From Gammaproteobacteria bacterium (GTDB lineage Bacteria > Pseudomonadota > Gammaproteobacteria > SZUA-152): DNA of 7,951 nt. The stretch is taken from the NCBI GenBank assembly GCA_024762755.1, contig JANTGX010000092.1:1-7951 (forward strand), read 5' to 3'. Shown one piece after another: positions 1 through 5,333 of this stretch. Every line of letters begins with the position of its first letter. The first letter of the stretch is position 1. The notes under the pieces are model-generated. The model had not been told where the DNA came from and searched no databases. It saw only the letters and a list, made by a program, of their open reading frames with translations. Both the position numbers and the translations under genes were made by a program.

Positions 1-38
1 TACGATATGCACTGCGGCTGACTAGTCGCCGGTGACAC

Positions 39-44
39 AGGAGG
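39..44 (+). promoter_or_regulatory. Shine-Dalgarno of the YeeE/YedE permease gene
   Basis: A perfect AGGAGG lies 7 bases before the ATG at 52. It fixes the start codon of the permease and predicts efficient translation. No promoter is visible in the bases before it, so transcription probably starts outside the window. Confidence 0.85.
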
Positions 45-51
45 GGGTGGT

Positions 52-1314
52 ATGACGTTCGAGAGTTTTGTTGAGGCCCAATCGGTCCTGCTTTGGTCGA
101 CCTTTTTCATCGCGCTTGTCTTGGGTGCACTCGCCAACAAGACTAATTTTTGTACCATGGGCGCCGTGTCTGACTGGGTGAATATGGGCGACCAGGGTCG
201 ATTCCGGGCTTGGCTTCTGGCCATGGCCATTGCAATCGTGGGTCTCGTTGTTTTGGAGAACATGGGGCTGGCCCGTCCCGATGAGGCCTTTCCACCGTAT
301 CGCGCATCCAATCTTATTTGGGCCGAAAATCTGCTCGGTGGCATCATGTTCGGCATTGGTATGACTCTGGCCAGTGGATGTGGAAACAAGACCTTGATCC
401 GTATCGGAGGCGGTAATCTCAAGTCGATCATGGTCATGGCAATCATCTCTGTCATCGCCTATTTTATGGTCAATCCCTTTCCTGATTCCGATCAAACCCT
501 GATGTCGGTCTTGTTCTACGACTGGATTCGCCCGCTCTCCATCGACCTAGGCCGTGCCCAGGATCTGGGCACACTGGCCAACCCCGACAATCCTTTGATG
601 ATGCGCTTGATCTTTGGCCTGCTCATCGGCGCGGCACTGCTGGTCTATGTCTTTCGCTCGGCGGATTTCCGTAAAAGCTTCGATAACGTCCTCGGTGGAT
701 TGATCGTCGGTCTGACCGTGCTCGGCGCATGGTATGTCAGCAGCAATCTCATGATCGATGTGGATGGAGAAGTGTACTCGCTGCGCGAATTCGCCCAACA
801 GTGGGATTTTCTGGCCGAATCTGATGAGGGTAAGCCGGCGGATACGCGGCCTCTCAGCCCCCAGTCATTCACCTTCATCAATCCCATGGGGCAGACCCTG
901 GGTTATGTCACCGCAAAATTCGACAGCGCCTATCTCACCTTTGGTGTCACGGCCCTGTTCGGCGTCATTGTTGGATCCTTTCTCTGGGCCTTATTGTCGA
1001 GGAATTTCCGCATTGAGTGGTTCGTTTCCCTGCGCGACTTTGTCAACCACGCGGTAGGCGCCGTCCTCATGGGATTTGGCGGTGTCTTGGCCATGGGCTG
1101 CACGATTGGGCAAGGCGTCACTGGAGTCTCTGCCCTTGCACTGGGCTCTTTCATCGCCTTGGTGTCGATCATTTTCGGCAGTGCGCTGACCATGAAGATC
1201 CAGTATTACAAATTGGTCTATGAAGACGAGGCCAGTTTCCTCAAGGCATTGATCACTTCGCTGGTGGATATGAAGCTTTTACCTGCTGCCCTGCGGAAGT
1301 TGGACGCTGTCTGA
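52..1314 (+). CDS. YeeE/YedE family sulfur (thiosulfate-type) permease, TsuA-like
   Basis: A 420-residue polytopic inner-membrane protein of the YeeE/YedE family. Characterised members (TsuA) import thiosulfate, and others are linked to uptake of sulfur or selenium compounds. Three family signatures are visible: NFCTMGAVSDW (residues 32-42), ASGCGNKT (107-114) and AMGCTIGQG (347-355). They place one cysteine each at C34, C110 and C350, matching the three conserved cysteines reported to matter for thiosulfate passage in TsuA. Hydrophobic segments lie at about 14-30, 52-71, 93-109, 126-143, 183-201, 213-231, 295-315, 333-350 and 360-380. The polar stretch at about 235-290 is a long loop between the two halves. 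The start follows a perfect Shine-Dalgarno. No TusA or rhodanese partner, often found beside such genes, is present downstream; the upstream neighbour is outside the window. The family is secure, the exact substrate is not. Confidence 0.88.
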   Translation: MTFESFVEAQSVLLWSTFFIALVLGALANKTNFCTMGAVSDWVNMGDQGRFRAWLLAMAIAIVGLVVLENMGLARPDEAFPPYRASNLIWAENLLGGIMFGIGMTLASGCGNKTLIRIGGGNLKSIMVMAIISVIAYFMVNPFPDSDQTLMSVLFYDWIRPLSIDLGRAQDLGTLANPDNPLMMRLIFGLLIGAALLVYVFRSADFRKSFDNVLGGLIVGLTVLGAWYVSSNLMIDVDGEVYSLREFAQQWDFLAESDEGKPADTRPLSPQSFTFINPMGQTLGYVTAKFDSAYLTFGVTALFGVIVGSFLWALLSRNFRIEWFVSLRDFVNHAVGAVLMGFGGVLAMGCTIGQGVTGVSALALGSFIALVSIIFGSALTMKIQYYKLVYEDEASFLKALITSLVDMKLLPAALRKLDAV

Positions 1315-1322
1315 AACACTGC

Positions 1323-1348
1323 GCCGCGGCCCTGTCCTGGGCCGCGGC
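1323..1348 (+). terminator. GC-rich hairpin, probable terminator of the permease gene
   Basis: A perfect 10-bp inverted repeat (1323-1332 GCCGCGGCCC with 1339-1348) has a 6-base loop and starts 8 bases after the permease stop. The downstream tract (TGCATCTTGTCATTT) has only scattered T residues, so intrinsic termination may be partial. Its position between the stop and the next promoter supports a terminator role. Confidence 0.6.
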
Positions 1349-1354
1349 TGCATC

Positions 1355-1382
1355 TTGTCATTTCATCCAGATCCGGTATGAT
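1355..1382 (+). promoter_or_regulatory. Sigma70 promoter for tRNA-Lys (and probably prfC)
   Basis: The -35 box is TTGTCA (1355-1360) and the -10 box is TATGAT (1377-1382), each 5 of 6 to consensus, with a 16-bp spacer. The bases after the -10 (TGCCCTCCC) form a GC-rich discriminator typical of stable-RNA promoters under stringent control. The expected transcription start is near 1389, leaving a leader of about 8 bases before the mature tRNA. Confidence 0.75.
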
Positions 1383-1396
1383 TGCCCTCCCTTTTT

Positions 1397-1472
1397 GGGC
1401 CGTTAGCTCAGTTGGTAGAGCACCGGACTTTTAATCCGATGGTCCCGCGTTCGAGTCGCGGACGGCCCACCA
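1397..1472 (+). tRNA. tRNA-Lys (anticodon UUU), CCA encoded
   Basis: A complete 76-base cloverleaf. The acceptor stem GGGCCGT (1397-1403) pairs with ACGGCCC (1462-1468), followed by discriminator A and encoded CCA (1470-1472). The D stem is GCTC/GAGC. The anticodon loop is CTTTTAA with anticodon TTT at 1430-1432. The T stem CCGCG/CGCGG encloses the loop TTCGAGT. In the anticodon stem the outermost pair is C1423 opposite A1439, a mismatch, while the other four pairs are Watson-Crick. The gene has its own strong promoter and lies 25 bases before prfC on the same strand with no terminator between them. Confidence 0.96.
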
Positions 1473-1497
1473 TTTTCCTCGTTCGAATCACGCATCC

Positions 1498-3078
1498 ATG
1501 TCAGACATCCAGCAGGAAGTCGCTCGCCGACGTGCCTTCGCTATCATTTCCCATCCGGATGCGGGCAAGACCACGCTGACCGAAAAACTCCTTCTGTTCG
1601 GTCGTGCCATTCAGATGGCGGGTACCGTGAAGGGCAGAAAGGCCGCTCGCCACGCCACCTCTGACTGGATGGCTCTGGAACAGCAGCGCGGTATCTCTGT
1701 CACTTCATCGGTGATGCAGTTCCCCTACCGAGAGTGCATCATCAACCTGCTCGATACGCCGGGCCACGAAGACTTCTCCGAAGACACCTATCGCACCCTG
1801 ACCGCCGCGGATTCGGCCTTGATGGTGATCGACTGCGCCAAGGGCGTGGAGCAGCGCACCATCAAGTTGATGGAAGTCTGCCGACTGCGCGATACGCCCA
1901 TCCTCACCTTCATCAACAAACTCGACCGCGAGGGACGGGATCCCCTGGAACTGCTCGACGAGGTGGAAGACATCCTCAAGATTCGTTGTGCCCCGATGAC
2001 CTGGCCCATCGGCATGGGCAAGGCCTTCAAAGGTGTCTTCGATCTCTATGCCGACAAGGTGCATCTGTTTACTCCCAGCCATGGCGGCAAGATTCAGGAA
2101 GGGGAGGTGATCGAGGGTCTGGACAATCCGCGACTCGATGAGCTGTTCGGCAGCCTGGCCGACGAACTGCGTGAAGAGGTGGATCTGGTCCTCGGTGCCA
2201 GTCATGCCTTCGATTTGGAGGCCTATCGTCGTGGTGAGTTGACACCGGTCTATTTCGGCTCGGCCATCAACAACTTCGGCGTCAGCGAGTTGCTCGACGC
2301 CCTCGTGGACTATGCACCGCCGCCACCGCCGCGCAAGACGCTCACCCGTGAGGTGGTCGCCAATGAAGAGAAGTTCAGCGGTTTCGTCTTCAAGATCCAG
2401 GCCAATATGGACCCCGCACACCGCGACCGCATCGCCTTCCTGCGTATCTGTTCGGGGAGATATACCGAGGGCATGAAGGTTCGCCATGTGCGCATCGGGC
2501 GAGACGTGAAGATACCCAAGGCCATCACCTTCCTGGCGGCCGACCGTGAGAACGTCGAAGACGCCTGGTCTGGTGACATCATCGGCCTGCACAATCACGG
2601 CACCATCCAGATCGGCGATACCTTCACCGAGGGAGAAGATCTCAAGTTCACCGGCATCCCCCATTTTGCCCCAGAGCTTTTTCGCCGCGCCCGGCTCAAA
2701 GACCCCTTACGCATGAAGGCCCTGCAGAAAGGCCTGTTGGAGCTGTGCGAAGAGGGTGCCTCACAGTTGTTTCGCCCGTTCAACAGCAACGACCTCATCG
2801 TCGGTGCCGTCGGCGTGCTGCAGTTCGATGTGGTCGCCCATCGTCTGTTGCACGAATACAAGGTGGAGTGTCAGTTCGAGCCGGTGAACGTGGCCACGGC
2901 CCGCTGGGTGGAGTGCGAGGACGAAAAGAGACTGGCCGAGTTTCGCAAGAAGGCCCATGACAACCTGGCCCTGGACGGCGACGAGAACCTCACCTACATC
3001 GCGCCCACGCGCATCAATCTCGATCTGACGATGGAGCGCTGGCCGGAGATCCGCTTCCACGCCACCCGCGAGCACTGA
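1498..3078 (+). CDS. prfC: Peptide chain release factor 3 (RF3)
   Basis: RF3 is a cytoplasmic translational GTPase that removes RF1 or RF2 from the ribosome after peptide release. The 526-residue product is close to the roughly 529 residues of the enterobacterial protein and aligns with it end to end from memory. GTPase motifs are clear: G1 SHPDAGKT (18-25), G2 region RGISVTSSV (64-72), G3 DTPGH (86-90) and G4 NKLD (140-143). The G domain runs to about residue 275, then domain II (about 295-380) with FKIQANMDP, then domain III with LHNHGTIQIGDTFTEGE near its start and the C-terminal NVATARWVEC, ending in the typical TREH. The ATG gives the expected N-terminus (QEVARRRAFAIISHPDAGKT), but no Shine-Dalgarno precedes it. 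It begins 25 bases after the tRNA CCA, so transcription from the tRNA promoter is likely. Its last 65 bases overlap a convergent gene. Confidence 0.97.
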   Translation: MSDIQQEVARRRAFAIISHPDAGKTTLTEKLLLFGRAIQMAGTVKGRKAARHATSDWMALEQQRGISVTSSVMQFPYRECIINLLDTPGHEDFSEDTYRTLTAADSALMVIDCAKGVEQRTIKLMEVCRLRDTPILTFINKLDREGRDPLELLDEVEDILKIRCAPMTWPIGMGKAFKGVFDLYADKVHLFTPSHGGKIQEGEVIEGLDNPRLDELFGSLADELREEVDLVLGASHAFDLEAYRRGELTPVYFGSAINNFGVSELLDALVDYAPPPPPRKTLTREVVANEEKFSGFVFKIQANMDPAHRDRIAFLRICSGRYTEGMKVRHVRIGRDVKIPKAITFLAADRENVEDAWSGDIIGLHNHGTIQIGDTFTEGEDLKFTGIPHFAPELFRRARLKDPLRMKALQKGLLELCEEGASQLFRPFNSNDLIVGAVGVLQFDVVAHRLLHEYKVECQFEPVNVATARWVECEDEKRLAEFRKKAHDNLALDGDENLTYIAPTRINLDLTMERWPEIRFHATREH

Positions 3079-3559
3079 GCGCCTCCCGCACCCAGCGCAC
3101 ATGGCCTGACAGCGACGCCTGCACCGGCTGGCCCTCGCCGTAGATGAAATTCACCTGCCACACCCGTTCGCCCGTCGGCTCACTGGCGAAGGCCGTCTGG
3201 GTCCAATAGCCGCCGGCCGGCGTGTGCGGGAACCAGCGCAGATCGATGGCCGGGGAATGACAGGCTAGCTCGGCCAGGGCGGTCAATTCCTGCAGGCTAG
3301 GCAGGCGCCAGCCGCTGGGTGCCTGAAGCGCGTGCAGGCTCACGGCCTGCGGCCGGCCGCGGCAGTCCTGACCGACCCACCGTTGGCCGGCACTGCAGCG
3401 TTGCCATTGCAGGCCACTGCGGCGATCGAGCAGGGTACCGTCGCCATTGTCGACGAAACGGGTGGCTGCTGCGGCCGTCTCGCGACACGTCTGCGCACCG
3501 GCACCGGCACCGGCACCGGCCGAGAGCAGGAGCAGGGCGATGAGTACCAGATGTCTCAC
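3014..3559 (-). CDS. Exported DUF1566 (Lcl C-terminal-like) domain protein, distal gene of pair
   Basis: A 181-residue protein starting with GTG at 3559. Residues 1-22 form a Sec signal peptide: a leucine-rich core, then an Ala-Gly repeat ending AGA before QTC, with probable cleavage after A22. The mature part is one DUF1566 module: RFVDNGDGT (34-42), GLQWQRC (49-55), GWRLPSLQEL (83-92), a WFP turn (109-111), YW (118-119) and a closing VRWVRE (154-159). Cysteines 25, 55, 66 and 100 could form two disulfides in the periplasm. The domain occurs in secreted or surface proteins, including the C-terminus of Legionella Lcl; the function here is unknown. The start overlaps the upstream stop as GTGA, indicating translational coupling. 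The last 21 or so residues, low-complexity and rich in Ser, Gly and Arg, are read antisense to the end of prfC and lie outside the domain. Confidence 0.8.
   Translation of the reverse strand: MRHLVLIALLLLSAGAGAGAGAQTCRETAAAATRFVDNGDGTLLDRRSGLQWQRCSAGQRWVGQDCRGRPQAVSLHALQAPSGWRLPSLQELTALAELACHSPAIDLRWFPHTPAGGYWTQTAFASEPTGERVWQVNFIYGEGQPVQASLSGHVRWVREALSARGWRGSGSPASAPSSDRD
3495..3518. repeat. Four-unit hexamer tandem repeat (GCACCG)4 in a signal peptide
   Basis: Four perfect copies of GCACCG (CGGTGC on the coding strand) lie side by side. They encode the Gly-Ala repeat at residues 15-22, at the end of the signal peptide of the distal DUF1566 protein. The unit is six bases, so gain or loss of copies would keep the reading frame and change only the length of the signal peptide. 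Confidence 0.9.
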
Positions 3560-4164
3560 GGCATCTCTGCCGCGTGGACCAGCCGCAGGTAGACACGGTC
3601 GGTCTTGAAGTAGGCGTAGTCGAAGCCAAAGGTGAAGCCGATGCCCCAGGCCTCATCGGGGTCGGCGGCGGTCTCGGCGGCCCAGTAGAAGCCGCGTTGA
3701 TTGTGCGGGAAGAGGGCGGGGTCGACGATGAGGTTGGCCGGTGCCGGCCGCGCATAGTCCACCAGGGTACGCAGTTCCTCCCGCCTCGGCAGCCGCCAGT
3801 GATGGCGACCGCACCAACCCTCACGATTGACCTGGCGCAGCAGGCCCTGGACATCGCAGGGCGGTTTGGTGCAAGCCTCACCGAGCGGTGGGGTCGGCGC
3901 CCAAGTGAAGGTCCGCCGGCCGTCGTGGGGACCACCGTCGTCGGTCTTCACCTCCCAGACGAGGCCCGTGCGCAGGTCTTGCACACAGGCCCAGGGTCGG
4001 TCGGCCGTGGACTGAGGACGCCCGGCCGAGTCCAAACGCTGAAAAGGCGACGCCTGTGCCGCCAGGGGACGAAAAACCGACACCATCAGCAGGGCGATGG
4101 GGAGTAAAGCGACGCACTTTGCGGTCATACGGTGGATGCTCAAAGGGGTGTAGACTGCGCGCAT
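3556..4164 (-). CDS. Exported DUF1566 (Lcl C-terminal-like) domain protein, proximal gene of pair
   Basis: A 202-residue protein. A hydrophobic stretch at about 18-38 (core ALLPIALLMV, ending LAAQASP) reads as a Sec signal peptide with cleavage near residue 36-38. One DUF1566 module follows: GLVWEVK (67-73), the signature HHWRLPRREEL (121-131), FP (152-153), GFYWAAET (158-165) and a closing VYLRLVH (191-197). Mature cysteines are 60, 98, 103 and 118. It shares the domain plan with the gene after it but differs in most residues, so the two are old paralogs or separate acquisitions rather than a recent duplication. Two starts are possible: ATG at 4164, with GGAG 12 bases upstream (long spacing), or ATG at 4128, which leaves a more normal signal peptide but has no Shine-Dalgarno. 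The gene is divergent from the type II secretion operon, and export as its substrate is a hypothesis only. Confidence 0.82.
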   Translation of the reverse strand: MRAVYTPLSIHRMTAKCVALLPIALLMVSVFRPLAAQASPFQRLDSAGRPQSTADRPWACVQDLRTGLVWEVKTDDGGPHDGRRTFTWAPTPPLGEACTKPPCDVQGLLRQVNREGWCGRHHWRLPRREELRTLVDYARPAPANLIVDPALFPHNQRGFYWAAETAADPDEAWGIGFTFGFDYAYFKTDRVYLRLVHAAEMP

Positions 4165-4180
4165 TGGGGGGCGGGTCTCC

Positions 4181-4195
4181 GATCGGCTGGCGATC
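4181..4195 (-). promoter_or_regulatory. Small hairpin next to the Shine-Dalgarno of the DUF1566 operon
   Basis: A perfect 5-bp inverted repeat (GATCG at 4181-4185, CGATC at 4191-4195) with a 5-base loop sits directly before the GGAG at 4180-4177 on the minus strand. In the transcript it would abut the ribosome binding site. It is short and could be chance, but it follows a much stronger hairpin only a few bases upstream. Confidence 0.3.
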
Positions 4196-4199
4196 TGGG

Positions 4200-4231
4200 G
4201 CCAATCCTGCTAGCGTCTAACAGGATATGGC
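4200..4231 (-). promoter_or_regulatory. 32-base dyad / leader hairpin upstream of the DUF1566 operon
   Basis: Reading inward, 4200-4203 pairs with 4228-4231, 4204-4209 with 4221-4226, and 4211-4213 with 4217-4219, leaving a 3-base loop and one bulged base (4227). The remaining position, 4210 with 4220, is a C/A mismatch in plus-strand RNA but a G-U wobble in minus-strand RNA. The minus-strand transcript can therefore form 14 pairs. No T run follows on either strand, so it is not an intrinsic terminator. It may be an RNA leader element of the DUF1566 operon or a DNA operator between the two divergent operons. Confidence 0.5.
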
Positions 4232-4250
4232 GTATTGGCTCGAAACCTGC

Positions 4251-4279
4251 ATCATGCATCCGATGGATCACCCAGGCAA
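4251..4279 (-). promoter_or_regulatory. Weak candidate sigma70 promoter for the DUF1566 operon
   Basis: On the minus strand TTGCCT (4279-4274) and CATGAT (4256-4251) are separated by 17 bases, each 4 of 6 to consensus. Transcription would start near 4244 and place both leader hairpins between the start site and the first gene. The match is weak. Confidence 0.3.
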
Positions 4280-4317
4280 CGGCGGGGCCGAAAGCCCGTC
4301 CTTTCGATTGAACGCAC

Positions 4318-4323
4318 TATGAT
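4318..4323 (+). promoter_or_regulatory. Candidate -10 element for the gsp operon
   Basis: TATGAT (5 of 6 to consensus) lies 23 bases before the GTG at 4347. No convincing -35 is found 16-18 bases upstream, so an activator may be needed, or this may be a chance match. A start near 4330 would give a leader of under 20 bases, pyrimidine-rich and without a Shine-Dalgarno. Confidence 0.35.
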
Positions 4324-4346
4324 AGCTTCTCTTTTCTCCCACCTGC

Positions 4347-5291
4347 GTGGCAGCCGATTCTCCGGGATGCGCCACCTTGGCTGACTGGACCGCCGTCTGG
4401 TTGCCACGCCTGAATGCCCTACTGCGCGATCGACGCGCCGCCGTGGCCATCAGTCTGTTACTGGTGTTGTTTCTGGCCCAGGCACTGGCGCGTCTCACCT
4501 GGACCCTGTTGCCACCGCCGCCTGCCGATCCCGCCGCCCTCGCCCTGTTCGCCGGCCCCGGCGAAGGCGGCGTGGCGGCACGGCCGGCGCAGGTCTCGGC
4601 GCGTGCCATCGCGCAACTGCATCTCTTCGGCGAGGCGCGCAAGGCCGCGCCGAAGACGCAGGCGGTGGTCGAGGCCCCGGATACACGGCTGAACCTCAAA
4701 CTACGCGGCGTGGTGGCCTCGCACGATCCCGCCTACGCCCGCGCCATCGTCGCCGACGGCAAGGGCGTGGAGGACGCCTTCGCCGTGGGTGCTACCCTGC
4801 CAGGCAACGCGGTGCTCAAGGAGATCTACGCCGATCGCATCATTCTCGAGTATCGCGGCCAGTTGGAGACCCTACGGTTGCCACAAGAGAGTGAGACGGC
4901 CAGTGCCGCGTCGAACAGGCGTGCCTCGGGCCGTGGCCGTGGTGCCCCCGTGGCCATGGCCACCGGCGACACCGGCGCCCTGCTGCACCAGTACCGCGAG
5001 GCCTTGATCAAAGACCCGCAGAGTGTGCTCAGCCTGGTGCGCGCCGAGCCGGTGCGTGACAAGAACACCGGCCGCCTGCGAGGCTATCGGCTGCGGCCCG
5101 GCAAGGATCGCGCCCTGCTGGGGCGCTTCGGGCTGCGCTCGGGCGATGTGGTGACGGCGGTCAATGGCATGCCCATGGACAACCCGCTCAAGGCCCTGGA
5201 GCTGATGCGCGACATCGGCAACATCTCGCAGATCCAACTGGAGGTAGAGCGCAATGGCTCGCCGCAGAGCTTCTCGTTTCAGATCGAATAA
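4347..5291 (+). CDS. gspC: Type II secretion system inner-membrane protein GspC, with PDZ domain
   Basis: GspC is a bitopic inner-membrane protein that links the inner-membrane platform to the secretin and helps select substrates. The 314 residues show a short cytoplasmic N-terminus, one membrane helix (about 32-50, core ISLLLVLFLAQALA), and a proline-rich periplasmic stretch. The homology region (about 86-179) includes IAQLHLFGEA and LNLKLRGVVAS. A basic linker (RRASGRGRG, 191-199) leads to a C-terminal PDZ domain (about 226-314) with GLRSGDVVTAVNG and final SFSFQIE. This gene opens the operon, with gspD 42 bases downstream. The start is uncertain: an in-frame TAG at 4323-4325 closes the frame upstream, GTG 4347 is the first candidate, and TTG 4377 is an alternative. 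None has a Shine-Dalgarno, and no ATG precedes the membrane helix. The domain order leaves little doubt about identity. Confidence 0.92.
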   Translation: MAADSPGCATLADWTAVWLPRLNALLRDRRAAVAISLLLVLFLAQALARLTWTLLPPPPADPAALALFAGPGEGGVAARPAQVSARAIAQLHLFGEARKAAPKTQAVVEAPDTRLNLKLRGVVASHDPAYARAIVADGKGVEDAFAVGATLPGNAVLKEIYADRIILEYRGQLETLRLPQESETASAASNRRASGRGRGAPVAMATGDTGALLHQYREALIKDPQSVLSLVRAEPVRDKNTGRLRGYRLRPGKDRALLGRFGLRSGDVVTAVNGMPMDNPLKALELMRDIGNISQIQLEVERNGSPQSFSFQIE

Positions 5292-5302
5292 CCGACAACA
5301 AG

Positions 5303-5316
5303 GGCCGCAGACGGCC
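5303..5316 (+). promoter_or_regulatory. Small hairpin between gspC and gspD
   Basis: GGCCG (5303-5307) and CGGCC (5312-5316) can form a 5-bp stem with a 4-base loop. It ends right beside GAGG (5317-5320), the only purine-rich site before the gspD ATG, which lies 13 bases further on. It could tune the translation of gspD relative to gspC. The stem is short, so chance is possible. Confidence 0.3.
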
Positions 5317-5333
5317 GAGGGACGACTGGCAAC

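Noticed and set aside
1..21. Possible 3' end of an upstream gene (frame ending in TGA at 19-21)
   Set aside because: Only six codons are visible and all three frames have a stop within the first 33 bases, so neither the frame nor an identity can be supported.
1397..1472. tRNA-Lys as an attachment site of an integrated element
   Set aside because: No integrase and no full repeat of the tRNA 3' end are present; the neighbour is a normal housekeeping gene.
1705..2664. A 319-codon open frame on the minus strand within prfC
   Set aside because: It is a shadow of the RF3 reading frame with no start signal, domain or plausible hydrophobic pattern.
3345..3362. GC-rich palindromic run (CGGCCGGCCG type)
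   Set aside because: It is inside the distal DUF1566 coding region and is explained by Arg, Gly and Pro codons in GC-rich DNA.
3574..4107. A 177-codon plus-strand frame opposite the proximal DUF1566 gene
   Set aside because: The minus-strand frame has a signal peptide and the WRLP-type DUF1566 signature; the plus frame has neither.
4283..4298. Short hairpin GGGC-CGAAA-GCCC before the gsp operon
   Set aside because: Only four uninterrupted pairs and no T run; likely chance in a GC-rich intergenic region.
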